A stretch of 64,000 bases of DNA from Candidatus Enterococcus leclercqii (lineage in GTDB: Bacteria > Bacillota > Bacilli > Lactobacillales > Enterococcaceae), in contig NZ_MAEH01000012.1 of the NCBI RefSeq assembly GCF_009933135.1, forward strand, positions 124,001-188,000, written 5' to 3'. The notes beneath the pieces are model-generated. The model was given only the letters and a program-made list of their open reading frames with translations. It made no database searches and was not told the origin of the DNA. Positions 29,123-38,083 of the stretch are shown here, one piece after another. Both the position numbers and the translations under genes were made by a program. The stretch's first letter is position 1, and each line of letters starts with the position of its first letter.

Positions 29123-30325
29123 CTATTTTTCACTAGGCGGATCCTCCACCGTTTTTTCATCCTCATAATAATACTGTGACACTTCCTTGTACCACTCAAA
29201 CAGATGTGTAATCAGGACTTTGGCAGCAGCGTAGATGGGAATCCCCAACACGACGCCCACCAATCCGAAAAGCTTACCTGAAGTCAACAACACTAACAAG
29301 ATCGTCACCGGATGGATCGCCAATTGACTTCCCAATACTAAAGGAGAAATAAAGCGACCTTCCAATGTCTGTTCAATCACAAAGACGACAATCACTTTCA
29401 GTAATAGGATTGGCCCACCGACAATTCCCAAAAAAATCGCCGGAATCATCGCTAAAAATGAACCCAGATAAGGAATCAGATTCAAAAAGCCGGCGACAAT
29501 CCCTAAAGTAACTGCATAATCCAAACCGATGATGGAAAAGCCGATAATGAACATGATCGCCACTGCAAAAGCTACGGTCAATTGGCCACGAATATACGAA
29601 GAAACCTGGCCGTTCATCTCTGTGATTACATCAAGGGTTGGCTTGCGCCAATGATTCGGCAAGAATTTTACAAAATAAGGCGCTACTTTTCGCCCATCTT
29701 TCAGTAAGTAAAACAAGATAAAAGGGGCCGTTACGATAGCAACAACAACTGTGGCAACAGCTCCCACGAACCGACCAATACCATTAATCGTCGTTTTAGA
29801 AAAGTTTTGGATAAAATCTGTCAGCCAACTCATAAGCTTGTCGGAATAACTTTCAATCTGCGTCTGAAATTGTGAAAACAGTGGATCTTGCAGAATTTCC
29901 CGCACTTTGCTGTCCACCGTATCTAGGTAATCAGGAAAATTCGTCGCAAAGCTGATACTCTGCTCTCTGATTTTCGGGACGATAACCACCACACCCCAGA
30001 TAATCAATCCCAGCACCACCAAAAATAGCAAAATGATGCCGTAAATTCGTTTCAGACCTTTTTTCTCCAAATAGTCCACAGCCGGGTTCATGAGGTAATA
30101 AAAAATTCCCGCTAATACGATTGGCAGCCCCACTACTGCCGCAAACTGCCAGATGGGATCAAAGAGATAGGAAACTTTGGTGAAAGCATTCAATATCAAG
30201 AGGATCAAAAGAATAATCAGCAGTGCTGTCACCACTTGATTGTTCAAAAACCATTTCCAAAACCAAGACAAACGTTTTGGCTCTTGTTCTTCGGTACTGT
30301 GTTTAAGCTTCCCTTTAGGCTCCAT
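29123..30325 (-). CDS. AI-2E (PerM/YdbI) family transporter
   Basis: 400-residue membrane protein with the AI-2E family pattern: two N-terminal helices, an extracytoplasmic segment with PKIREQSISFATNFPDYL, then four or more helices including NLIPYLGSFLAMIPAIF and the C-terminal GKLFGLVGVVLGIPIYA. Members include TqsA (AI-2 export) and sodium/proton antiporters; substrate cannot be told. GGAGGTGA before ATG 30325 decides the start, which overlaps the preceding gene by 11 bases. Confidence 0.88.
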   Translation of the reverse strand: MEPKGKLKHSTEEQEPKRLSWFWKWFLNNQVVTALLIILLILLILNAFTKVSYLFDPIWQFAAVVGLPIVLAGIFYYLMNPAVDYLEKKGLKRIYGIILLFLVVLGLIIWGVVVIVPKIREQSISFATNFPDYLDTVDSKVREILQDPLFSQFQTQIESYSDKLMSWLTDFIQNFSKTTINGIGRFVGAVATVVVAIVTAPFILFYLLKDGRKVAPYFVKFLPNHWRKPTLDVITEMNGQVSSYIRGQLTVAFAVAIMFIIGFSIIGLDYAVTLGIVAGFLNLIPYLGSFLAMIPAIFLGIVGGPILLLKVIVVFVIEQTLEGRFISPLVLGSQLAIHPVTILLVLLTSGKLFGLVGVVLGIPIYAAAKVLITHLFEWYKEVSQYYYEDEKTVEDPPSEK

Positions 30326-30689
30326 CTTCGTCACCTCCTGGATAGCTGATCTTATCTCCCACCTTGATTTGAGGCATCTGCATTGGAGACAAGTAGATTG
30401 CATTTAGCAACTCATCTTCTGCAGTAGGCGGTGCAAACAGCAAGGCCGTATGGGAAAAGTCATGCAGATTCTTCTCTGCCAGTCGGCCAAAATTTTCGAT
30501 AGTGTACTGTGTTTCACCAATCTGCAATTGGCCACCGACTACCAGCTTGATCTTTTCTCGTTGAGGGATCTGCTGCACAATACTGTACGGCCGCAATCCG
30601 GCTGTTACTTTTTCCCCGAAAAGGATCACTAGTGGCTCTTTCGGATCATAAGCCTGCTGTCCTATTTCAAGGATTTTTCCTTCGATCAT
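30315..30689 (-). CDS. Orphan PTS glucitol/sorbitol IIA-like protein
   Basis: 124 residues matching GutA/SrlB along its length: LQIGETQYTIENFGRLAEKNL then HDFSHTALLF (quoted in parts), where the His in SHTALLF aligns with the phosphorylated histidine of E. coli IIA-Gut, and the end MPQIKVGDKI. No IIB or IIC partner is present. It is translationally coupled to the AI-2E transporter, which suggests a regulatory role rather than sugar uptake (inference). Confidence 0.8.
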   Translation of the reverse strand: MIEGKILEIGQQAYDPKEPLVILFGEKVTAGLRPYSIVQQIPQREKIKLVVGGQLQIGETQYTIENFGRLAEKNLHDFSHTALLFAPPTAEDELLNAIYLSPMQMPQIKVGDKISYPGGDEDGA

Positions 30690-31139
30690 TAAAAATCCAC
30701 TCCTCCATTCAAATCCTAAAGATCCATTTTGACTGAACTTCTCCAGCCTAGCAGATCATTTCATTGTGAAACGGTTGTTGGTCACAGTAGCCTTCTGTAA
30801 ATGTACTACTTGCAGCTGGCCACTTTTAGTTATGACCCGCGTCGGCCAGCTTTTTACGCAGAAAACACTCACTGTAGGGCATACAGTTTTCACTTCCGAA
30901 AAAACGGTTGACGCTGGCCAAACAGCAAGAAAAAAACCGAACATCACGTTACATCCAGTATAGCACAAGGAGACTTATGTCAGGCAAATGCTGCAGAGTA
31001 TGTTACAATAATGGAAGATTAAAGAACGCTTTCGCAGGCTTTCCAACAGACTTTTCAACCGTTTGTCTTATGTGGCAGAATGGTTACATCTACTCTGAAA
31101 GCCTAGCAAAAATCATCACTACTAAAAGGAGATTTATAC
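30690..31139. other. Noncoding region rich in inverted repeats
   Basis: Contains AGCTGGCC (30814-30821) paired with GGCCAGCT (30844-30851) followed by Ts, and a further ACTGT/ACAGT hairpin near 30872-30890; GCTGGCC occurs again near 30913. Both the lactonase (plus) and GutA-like (minus) transcripts may start here. No convincing gene. Confidence 0.4.
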
Positions 31140-32162
31140 ATGAAACAAACATTGCTTTTGGGCACGTATACCCGCCGAAAAAGTCAAGGAATCTATCAGA
31201 TTGATTTGGATACTGATAGTAAAACATTGGAAAACTTACAGCTGGTGGTACCAGAAAAGAGCCCTACTTATTTGACTAAGAGTGCAGCCGGTCGTCTTTA
31301 CTCGGTAACAACAGTCGAAGACAAAGGCGGTTGTTCGGCCTATGACGCTGAGATGCATTTTTTGAATGCTGTCACAGAAGAAGGGGCTCCCTTGTGCTAC
31401 GTAGCCGTGGACGAAAAGCGCCAGTTAGTCTATGGTGCCAATTACCATAAAGGCGAAGTCAACGTCTACCGTATCAAAGAAGATGGCAGCCTGGAAGCCG
31501 CTGATGCCGTTTATCACGATGAACCTTGCGGAAGTCATGAAAACCAAGACAAGCCCCACGTTCATTTTACAGACTTAACGCCAGATGGTCGCCTTGCTGT
31601 TTGTGATTTAGGCACAGATCGCATCTATACTTACGACATTTCTTCTGAAGGTAAGTTATCCGAAGCGGCTATCTATCTTGCTGAAGACCAAACTGGCCCT
31701 CGTCATCTAGCCTTTCACCCTAATGGCCAAATTGCCTATCTTTTCGGGGAACTGGACAGTACAGTAACGGTTCTTGCTTACGATGCAAATGACGGCAGCT
31801 TCACCCAGTTGCAAAAACTTTCAACTCTGCCAGAAGACTTTAATGAATTCAATGGTGGCGCAGCAATCCGCATTTCTGCTGACGGTCGGTTCGTCTATGC
31901 CTCCAACCGCGGCCATAATTCTATCGCAGTCTTTGAAACTTTCGAAGGCGGAACCTCTTTAATCCGTCGTCAATTGATCTCAACTGAAGGAGATTTTCCT
32001 CGCGATTTCAACTTGGATCAAACTGAAAACTTTTTGATCTGCGCCAATCAGAACAGCGATAACCTGACATTGTACAGTCGCGATGCCGAGACTGGGATTT
32101 TATCTCTGATACAAAAAGATATTTTTGCACCAGAAGCTGTTTGCGTCTATGTTTCCAAGTAA
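31140..32162 (+). CDS. Lactonase family protein (6-phosphogluconolactonase-like beta-propeller)
   Basis: 340 residues, seven-bladed propeller of the YbhE/Pgl type. Typical repeats: LLLGTYTRRKSQGIYQIDLD at the start, then CYVAVDEKRQLVYGANYH, PHVHFTDLTPDGRLAVCDLG with conserved metal/active-site His and Asp, GPRHLAFHPNGQIAYLFGEL, and FVYASNRGHNSIAVF. Hydrolyses 6-phosphogluconolactone or another sugar lactone in the cytoplasm. AAAAGGAG precedes the ATG. Monocistronic. Confidence 0.87.
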   Translation: MKQTLLLGTYTRRKSQGIYQIDLDTDSKTLENLQLVVPEKSPTYLTKSAAGRLYSVTTVEDKGGCSAYDAEMHFLNAVTEEGAPLCYVAVDEKRQLVYGANYHKGEVNVYRIKEDGSLEAADAVYHDEPCGSHENQDKPHVHFTDLTPDGRLAVCDLGTDRIYTYDISSEGKLSEAAIYLAEDQTGPRHLAFHPNGQIAYLFGELDSTVTVLAYDANDGSFTQLQKLSTLPEDFNEFNGGAAIRISADGRFVYASNRGHNSIAVFETFEGGTSLIRRQLISTEGDFPRDFNLDQTENFLICANQNSDNLTLYSRDAETGILSLIQKDIFAPEAVCVYVSK

Positions 32163-32263
32163 ATCTTGAGAAGCTCTTATCACTTTAAACTGTCCCCGCA
32201 AGAAAACCTAGTGTGTCAAGTGCTTGACGGCCTACGTGATTTTGTGGACTAAGGAGGAAGCCT

Positions 32264-32614
32264 ATGTTTACCAAGACCCCTACTGAGTTATTGTTGAAGG
32301 ACTTTTCCAACCTACTGAACAAATGTCAATCCTGCTATGATTTGGTCACCAATCGCCGCTACAATCAATACTTGGCAATTTTAACTACTGCCGAAGGGTA
32401 TGCGATTGCCGAAAAAGCCTATGTTCGCTGTGACCAGAATCCCGAATTACAAACAAAAGAAGTCTCAAACTTCGTCAACGCTTTTGATGAGTTTTATTTT
32501 GAATTGAAACAGATCATGTTCCACGATGACGATGATTTTGAAACCTTCCGCACCAGCCTAAAAAGAATGCAAACAGAATACGAAATCTTGACTGCCTCTT
32601 TTAACGAAATCTGA
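32264..32614 (+). CDS. Hypothetical helical protein
   Basis: 116 residues, acidic and almost entirely helical by composition, no membrane segment. It begins MFTKTPTELLLKDFSNLLNK and has an acidic patch FHDDDDFETF near 89. The length and helical pattern recall YlbF/YmcA-like cytosolic proteins, but no signature was recognised. AAGGAGG precedes ATG. Followed after 33 bases by the 53-aa gene at 32648, so they are probably one operon. Confidence 0.65.
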   Translation: MFTKTPTELLLKDFSNLLNKCQSCYDLVTNRRYNQYLAILTTAEGYAIAEKAYVRCDQNPELQTKEVSNFVNAFDEFYFELKQIMFHDDDDFETFRTSLKRMQTEYEILTASFNEI

Positions 32615-32647
32615 TCCAGTGATGGCAGCACAAAGGAGGAACCATTC

Positions 32648-32809
32648 ATGAATACGCAAGAAGTTCGTGACCGCTTGAAAAAGGATCTGGGGATTCCCCG
32701 TTTTGAAGGCAAGCTGGAGGAAAAAGAATACACCGAAGAAGAATATGAAAAATTGAAAAACGATCTTCTTCAATACTTCGAAGACTACGTTCGCAATGTA
32801 GAAAACTAA
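32648..32809 (+). CDS. Small charged hypothetical protein (53 aa)
   Basis: Strong ribosome site AAAGGAGGAACC before ATG 32648. The 53-residue product is highly charged (MNTQEVRDRLKKDLGIP, then EEKEYTEEEYEKLKND), helical, with no membrane segment, and ends just before a strong terminator. The reading frame, spacing and codon use look genuine. Function unknown. Confidence 0.7.
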   Translation: MNTQEVRDRLKKDLGIPRFEGKLEEKEYTEEEYEKLKNDLLQYFEDYVRNVEN

Positions 32810-32846
32810 AATCAACACGTTACCCATTGCACAATCGATTACAATA

Positions 32847-32903
32847 GAGCTTTGATTCTATCTTCCAGTTTCCGGAAGATCAGGATCAAAGCTCTTATTT
32901 TTT
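32847..32903 (+). terminator. Terminator after the small-protein operon
   Basis: GAGCTTTGAT...ATCTTCC pairs with GGAAGAT...ATCAAAGCTC, followed by TTATTTTTT. Confidence 0.88.
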
Positions 32904-33332
32904 CTTATATGCGTTTTTTTATTTAAATAAATGAACACTATTTTTAAAGCGACTTTGATTTAAATAAGTTTCTCCTATTTTCTAAAAAACACTATAGATA
33001 ACAAATACAAAAAGAATAGAAAAACAAAACCATCTATAAAATGAGTAGAAATCTGCTTTTGGAAAATCTATTTGAAAACTAGCTTCCACACAGTTGGAGT
33101 GCCAGTGTTGACCACAATATGGACGAACCTCAGCAAAAGCGTTATAAATCAAGGCTTTTACTACACAAAAAAACCACCGGGTTGGTTAGGTCCGGTGGAA
33201 AAAGGAGTAATTACTCTCGAACGGAGTAAAATGAAAAATAAAAAGGTTGTTGTTGGTTATGTATATAATATAACCGACAACAACCTTTCCGTCATAAAAA
33301 TAACGTTATATTTAAATTAGATAACTCTCGTT
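32904..33332. other. Intergenic region with two large hairpins
   Basis: AT-rich stretch without a convincing gene. One hairpin CCACCGG / CCGGTGG sits at about 33170-33200 and a 19-bp one at 33242-33288 (listed separately). A reading frame at 33072-33320 spans both hairpins, lacks a good ribosome site and has no recognisable product. Confidence 0.4.
33242..33288. repeat. 19-bp inverted repeat
   Basis: Arms 33242-33260 and 33270-33288 pair along 19 positions with one G-T wobble and a 9-base AT loop. No clear T-run follows the plus-strand arm. It could be a terminator for the minus gene's neighbourhood, a small RNA stem or the remains of a miniature element. Confidence 0.55.
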
Positions 33333-33764
33333 TTAACGACCCATTAATAATTTTGTCATGCGCTGAATAGAAAAGCTGATTTCATCTGTCGCTTCATCTT
33401 GTTTTTTTTCAGAACTGTCAAAAAGGGCTACATCGATTGCATCCCCCTGCAGGCTCAAAATCATCTCTTCACAACCTGCTACATATTTCTGATAAGAACG
33501 TTCGAATTTTTTGTGGATACCCATCACTTTTGCTGGTGGACGCAAACTGCCGATTTTTTCCAGCATGGTTTTGTATTTTGCTGTCCCCGCTTGGAAACTC
33601 TCAATAGTTGTCGCCATTTTTTCCGGTGTTATTTCCGATAATTTATCATCGTTAATCGCCTGGCGGATCACTTCATAATCAGGATTCATGGTTTCGCCGA
33701 TCTTCTCGGTGTCCTGAACGATATCATTGATAGTTTGTACATAATAGCCCAGATTTGGTCTCAC
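33333..33764 (-). CDS. Hypothetical helical cytosolic protein
   Basis: 143 residues, helical, no signal or membrane segment: GYYVQTINDIVQDTEKIGE at the start, an RPPAKVMGIHKKFERSYQKY segment near 75-94, and a C-terminal amphipathic helix. Start is GTG 33764 with a GGGAT-type ribosome site. Known only as a conserved hypothetical type to me; no function proposed. Confidence 0.65.
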   Translation of the reverse strand: MRPNLGYYVQTINDIVQDTEKIGETMNPDYEVIRQAINDDKLSEITPEKMATTIESFQAGTAKYKTMLEKIGSLRPPAKVMGIHKKFERSYQKYVAGCEEMILSLQGDAIDVALFDSSEKKQDEATDEISFSIQRMTKLLMGR

Positions 33765-33940
33765 TTGTCGATCCCTACTTTCATTAAGATAACTTCATTG
33801 TAGCGTTTTTTATCCACTAAGAAAAGCCCCTGGCTAACCATAAACATCGCTGCTCACTTTCAAATTTGTTATGATAAAGAAAAGTCCTCTTTTATCTTGA
33901 AAGCCATTCTCTTTTAAAATGAATTCAGGAGCTGATTGCA

Positions 33941-34117
33941 ATGAAAAAAACAACTCTCTTCCAACGAATCCGTCTTTATCTGGAATCCCGCAAAACTCGT
34001 TCCTCTGAGCGAGATCGTCACGTAGATACTCCCTTCAACCAGTTTGGTGCCAATGCGCAAGTCAACAGTCGGCTAAAAGCCCTCAAACGGCGCGAAAATC
34101 GAGAAGAAAAGCGCTGA
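33941..34117 (+). CDS. Small basic hypothetical protein (58 aa)
   Basis: CAGGAG at 33926-33931 precedes ATG 33941. The 58-residue product is very basic (RLYLESRKTRSSERDRH, then RLKALKRRENREEKR at the end), with no membrane segment; it may bind nucleic acid or ribosomes. It ends 26 bases before a strong terminator, supporting a real transcript. Confidence 0.6.
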   Translation: MKKTTLFQRIRLYLESRKTRSSERDRHVDTPFNQFGANAQVNSRLKALKRRENREEKR

Positions 34118-34142
34118 GACCAGCTACTCTTCGATCTACTAT

Positions 34143-34188
34143 CAAAAAACGCTGACCCGGAATAAAAATCCAAGTCAGCGTTTTTTCG
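34143..34188. terminator. Bidirectional terminator
   Basis: AAAAAACGCTGAC pairs with GTCAGCGTTTTTT, between convergent genes. Confidence 0.9.
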
Positions 34189-34207
34189 TAAACTGTTAGA
34201 TAATGTC

Positions 34208-36889
34208 TTATTCTGCCCCCATCTTGCGTTGGAAGAATTTGACGATTTCTACGATTGGGATAATCGCAAAGGAAGAGCCTACCACGATTGCCCATTGGTA
34301 CAAGTCCAAGTGCGCCACTTTGAAGATGTCGTTCAATCCTGGAACAATGATGATAACCATCATCAGGAAGAAGGACAGTAAGATCGCCCAGTTAAAGGAC
34401 TTGTTCTTGAAAGGTCCCACTTTGAAAAGGGATTGATGCACAGATTTCACGTTAAATGCGTGGAAGAGTTGCATCAGACCCAAGGTTGCAAAAGCCATCG
34501 TCAGTGCATCTGCGTGAATGGCATCATACCCTGCGTGAACCGGCCATTGAATGGCTGACCAGTAAACCCAAAGAACTGTGGCAGCTTCCAAAATCCCTTG
34601 GTAGATGATTGAGCTGAAGACACCACCGGAGAAGAGATTCGAGTTACGGCCACGAGGCTTGTGGCTCATCAAATCTTTTTCAGCCGGTTCCATCCCCAAA
34701 GCAATCGCTGGGAAGGTATCAGTTACTAAGTTAATCCACAGCAAATGAATTGGTAACAGCGTATCCCAGTTCAGCATAGTTGCGATGAACAAGGTCAGTA
34801 CTTCACCCAAGTTAGCAGCCAACAAGTATTGAACAGCCTTTTGGATGTTAGAGAAGACTTTACGACCTTCTTCTACGGCTACGACGATTGTCGCAAAGTT
34901 ATCATCAGCTAAGACCATATCAGAAGCACCTTTGGAAACTTCTGTACCCGTGATCCCCATGCCGACACCGATATCTGCTTGCTTCAAAGCAGGGGCGTCA
35001 TTGACACCGTCACCAGTCATGGCAACAACTTTACCTTCTTTTTGCCAAGCTTTAACGATACGGACTTTGTGTTCAGGAGATACCCGTGCATAAACCGAGT
35101 ATTGTTCAACTTTTTTAGCAAATTCTTCATCAGACATCTGATTCAATTCTGCACCAGTCAAGACAGCGGCATCGTCTCCAGGTTTGATGATTCCCAGACG
35201 TCCGGCAATTGCTTCAGCAGTATCACGGTGGTCACCTGTGATCATGATTGGTCGAATACCAGCATCTTTAGCTACCTTCACGGCATCAGCTGCTTCAGAG
35301 CGCTCTGGGTCAATCATCCCTACAAGCCCGGCAAAGATCAAATCATTTTCCACGATTTCTGATTCCATCTGTTCAGGAATTGCATCCACATACTTGAAGG
35401 CCATTCCCAACACCCGCAGTGCTTGTTTTGCCATGTCTTTGTTGTTGTTCAAGATTTTTTGTTCTTCTTCATTGGTCAATGTTTTGACTTCATCGAAGAT
35501 TTGGATTTGGTTACAGCGACCCAACAAGACATCTGGTGCACCTTTGACAGCTACTAAGTAACGGCCATCAGCTTCTTGGTGGATGGTAGACATCAATTTT
35601 CTATCAGAATCAAAAGGTAGTTCTGCTACCCGTGGTTGTGCTTTGACTTTTTCAGTTACATTAAACCCTTGGTCATTACCGAAAGCTACCAATGCCGTTT
35701 CAGTCGGATCACCAATCAGTTCGCCATTTTGCCCAATTCTCGTATCGTTGGCAAAGTTCATAATCTTCAACGCCATATTGCCATCTGGAATATGTTGTGA
35801 AGAAGGATACTGGCGATCGTTGGTATACAATTTTTCAACTGTCATCTGGTTCAGTGTTAAAGTCCCTGTTTTATCAGAACAGATGATATCTGTAGAACCC
35901 AGTGTTTCTACTGCTGGCAGCTTGCGAATCACAGCATTTCGTTTTGCCATTACTTGAGTACCCAGCGCCAAAATGATGGTCACGATGGCCGGCAGCCCTT
36001 CTGGAATCGCCGCAACAGCCAATGAGATGGAGGTCAACAACATTTCAGTCCAGTCTTTGTCATTGATGACTGTTCCGATAAAGAACATCACTACAGCAAT
36101 CACGATGATAGCTGCAGTCAGGAATTTACCCAGATGGTTCAAGTTATTCTTTAATGGTGTTTCTGTTTCGTCTGCTTCAGCCAACATACCGGCAATCTTA
36201 CCAACTTCAGTATTCATCCCAGTATTAACGACAAGGCCCTTCCCGCGACCATAAGTTACGTTGGAGTTGGAAAATGCCATGTTAACACGGTCACCAATTC
36301 CGATTTCAGTGTCTTCCAATACCCCTAATTCTTTTTCCACGGGTACAGATTCACCGGTCAGCGCTGCTTCTTCAATCTTCAAAGAGCTGGCTTCAATCAA
36401 ACGCATGTCTGCTGGCACCACATCGCCGGCTTCCAAAAGAACCATGTCCCCGGGTACCAGTTCAGTACTTTTGACTTTTTGCGCGTGGCCTCCACGCAAT
36501 ACGTTGGCATCAGGCGTTGACATGTCCCGTAACGCTTCGATAGCTTCTTCAGCCTTCGCTTCTTGAATAACGCCCATCACCGCATTGATGATTACCACAG
36601 CCAAAATGATAATCGCATCCACGACTTCATGGCTGACTACTGCAGAGATAATTGCTGCCACCAACAGCACCAGGATCATCAAATCCTTGAACTGCTCGAA
36701 AAACTTTTGCAGCATTGATTTTTTCTTGCCTTCTTCCAGTTCATTAGGACCGAAATCAGACAAACGTTTTTTAGCTTCCTCATTGGTTAGGCCGTCTTTG
36801 GAACTGCCCAACTCCTGCAAAACCGCGTCTTCTGTTTGCGCATAGAACTTCTTTTGCAGTTGCTGTTTCTTTGTACTTTCTTCTGACAC
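34208..36889 (-). CDS. P-type cation ATPase, Mn2+/Ca2+ exporter type (MgtA/YoaB-like)
   Basis: 893 residues, P2A-like. A-domain TGES (in [13 protein letters not shown]), phosphorylation motif [15 protein letters not shown]-binding [11 protein letters not shown], hinge [18 protein letters not shown], and ten membrane helices with IPEGLPAI in M4. GTG 36889 follows AAGGAGG; the 52 codons upstream in the same frame are leader and are rejected. The yybP-ykoY-type riboswitch in the leader strongly suggests that Mn2+ induces the gene, as for pneumococcal MgtA and lactococcal YoaB (known), so manganese export is the favoured role; Ca2+ is the alternative. Confidence 0.93.
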   Translation of the reverse strand: MSEESTKKQQLQKKFYAQTEDAVLQELGSSKDGLTNEEAKKRLSDFGPNELEEGKKKSMLQKFFEQFKDLMILVLLVAAIISAVVSHEVVDAIIILAVVIINAVMGVIQEAKAEEAIEALRDMSTPDANVLRGGHAQKVKSTELVPGDMVLLEAGDVVPADMRLIEASSLKIEEAALTGESVPVEKELGVLEDTEIGIGDRVNMAFSNSNVTYGRGKGLVVNTGMNTEVGKIAGMLAEADETETPLKNNLNHLGKFLTAAIIVIAVVMFFIGTVINDKDWTEMLLTSISLAVAAIPEGLPAIVTIILALGTQVMAKRNAVIRKLPAVETLGSTDIICSDKTGTLTLNQMTVEKLYTNDRQYPSSQHIPDGNMALKIMNFANDTRIGQNGELIGDPTETALVAFGNDQGFNVTEKVKAQPRVAELPFDSDRKLMSTIHQEADGRYLVAVKGAPDVLLGRCNQIQIFDEVKTLTNEEEQKILNNNKDMAKQALRVLGMAFKYVDAIPEQMESEIVENDLIFAGLVGMIDPERSEAADAVKVAKDAGIRPIMITGDHRDTAEAIAGRLGIIKPGDDAAVLTGAELNQMSDEEFAKKVEQYSVYARVSPEHKVRIVKAWQKEGKVVAMTGDGVNDAPALKQADIGVGMGITGTEVSKGASDMVLADDNFATIVVAVEEGRKVFSNIQKAVQYLLAANLGEVLTLFIATMLNWDTLLPIHLLWINLVTDTFPAIALGMEPAEKDLMSHKPRGRNSNLFSGGVFSSIIYQGILEAATVLWVYWSAIQWPVHAGYDAIHADALTMAFATLGLMQLFHAFNVKSVHQSLFKVGPFKNKSFNWAILLSFFLMMVIIIVPGLNDIFKVAHLDLYQWAIVVGSSFAIIPIVEIVKFFQRKMGAE

Positions 36890-37154
36890 TTTGTTTCCTC
36901 CTTGTGTTGTGTGCTGCAAGCCTACAATAGATTCCATACAACAGAAGAATGAAAAAATCGTTTCTCCACTCTTTGTCTCTGCTGTACTATTATCGGAGAC
37001 TTCCAATAGTAAGTGTTGCTGAAACGCCAGGTCATCGAAACCCAACTCTAAATGATAGTCGGCTCTCGGCTGTCGAGGTGTAGCAGCAGCGAACGTAAAA
37101 CGTCCTCGTCATCGCCTACTTTCGTCTATTTTTCCCACCATACACTCCGAAAGT

Positions 37155-37277
37155 AAAAAAAATAGACTTGTGTATGCGACAACATACATAAGTCTCACTA
37201 ATTAAGGCAACACCAGAAAAAGACACTTTTCGGCTGGTGATGTTGCCACAGCTTATGCTGCCAGTTACTCCCCTATG
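37155..37277 (-). ncRNA. yybP-ykoY manganese riboswitch with expression-platform terminator
   Basis: Minus-strand transcript from about 37294. The aptamer opens with CATAGGGGAGTAAC (37264-37277), including the near-invariant GGGGAGTA; a long stem GGCAACATCACCAG / CTGGTGTTGCC follows; it closes with TTAGTGAGACTTATG, where CTTATG pairs with CATAGG to make P1. The same AGACTTATG also forms the left arm of a terminator (37164-37195) with an eight-U tail, so P1 formation and termination exclude each other. Position ahead of a P-type cation ATPase matches known members. Confidence 0.85.
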
Positions 37278-37300
37278 AAAACAATATAAGTACAACTGAC

Positions 37301-37329
37301 ATTATATCGGAGTAGGTTATTTATAGCAA
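37301..37329 (-). promoter_or_regulatory. Promoter of the riboswitch-ATPase transcript
   Basis: Minus strand TTGCTA (37324-37329), 17 bases, TATAAT (37301-37306). Confidence 0.8.
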
Positions 37330-37488
37330 ACCTTTTCGCAGGAGATTTCCCGAAAAAAGTTAAGAAATCGCATTCAATCAGCTCTTTTTCTTTGGCTAAG
37401 AGCATCAAATTGTGTTGTTTGATTTTTTTGTATTTGCCAATCATCTAACTGCTTTCCGAACATTTTTTGAAAATTTGTAAGATAATTC

Positions 37489-37517
37489 TTGTTTTTTACA
37501 ATGACTTTCGGTATACT
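37489..37517 (+). promoter_or_regulatory. Promoter of the ABC exporter leader
   Basis: TTGTTT, 17 bases, TATACT. A cre-like TGAAAACGTTTTG follows at 37530-37542, just after the expected start of transcription. Confidence 0.75.
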
Positions 37518-37675
37518 CGGTTTCGTAAATGAAAACGTTTTGTCACCCACCCGATCTTGACTACCGTCTCAATCAGGTGCCTATGATAAAACCAATTTCC
37601 TCATAAAAAGGGAATTCAAGCTTAGTTGACCCAGCCGTAAAAAGCGGTAAATAATCAGGAAGGGAGGAAGCAACG

Positions 37676-37786
37676 ATGCAAAAATTCATTAACAAACTGA
37701 ACGGCTTTAATCTGCATCTACACCTAATTAAATCAGCTTCCTTATCCTTACAACCTGGATGGGTCTTTTCAAACGCTGCACTTTGA
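37676..37786 (+). CDS. Leader peptide (36 aa) of the ABC exporter operon
   Basis: ATG 37676 lies eight bases after GGGAGGAAG, the best ribosome site in the area, yet the frame has only 36 codons (begins MQKFINKLNGFNLHLHLIKS, ends TGA 37786) and is followed by a terminator and then the exporter genes. This matches the BmrB-bmrCD arrangement of Bacillus subtilis, where stalling of ribosomes on the leader peptide by antibiotics prevents termination (known there; inference here). The peptide itself is probably without function once made. Confidence 0.7.
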   Translation: MQKFINKLNGFNLHLHLIKSASLSLQPGWVFSNAAL

Positions 37787-37868
37787 CCTCAGTGTCTATT
37801 CTTACGCTTACTTAAGGTCTCCTTGCATACTGACGCTTGAATGAACTGGTATACTTATGCCTTTTTTC

Positions 37869-37905
37869 GACTCTACCCACTTGTGGGTGGAGTCTTTTTG
37901 GTTTT
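37869..37905 (+). terminator. Leader terminator (attenuator) ahead of the ABC exporter
   Basis: GACTCTACCCAC (37869-37880) pairs with GTGGGTGGAGTC (37883-37894), 12 bp with one wobble, then TTTTTGGTTTTT. It is 190 bases before the first exporter gene and 80 after the leader peptide. Confidence 0.88.
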
Positions 37906-38083
37906 TCGGAGAGGCGAGGGCTGTTGTGGAGATTGTCTGTTTTCAAAATGAAGCTTTTTGAAAACTTGGTGTTTTTTAGTATGGCGTTAGTCTTACCAGC
38001 TTTTCTAACTAAACTGCCGGGTATTGTCATTTATGTATCACAGGAGTTTTCCTGTTAATTTATCGAATCGAGGACTTATTATC

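Noticed and set aside
33072-33320. 82-residue protein
   Set aside because: It spans two hairpins, has no good ribosome site and low-complexity, non-family text.
34845-36845. Several plus-strand frames over the ATPase gene
   Set aside because: They are antisense shadows of a strongly conserved gene and have no ribosome sites or family resemblance.
36890-37045. 52-codon extension of the P-type ATPase
   Set aside because: AAGGAGG directly before GTG 36889 and the position of the riboswitch show this to be untranslated leader.
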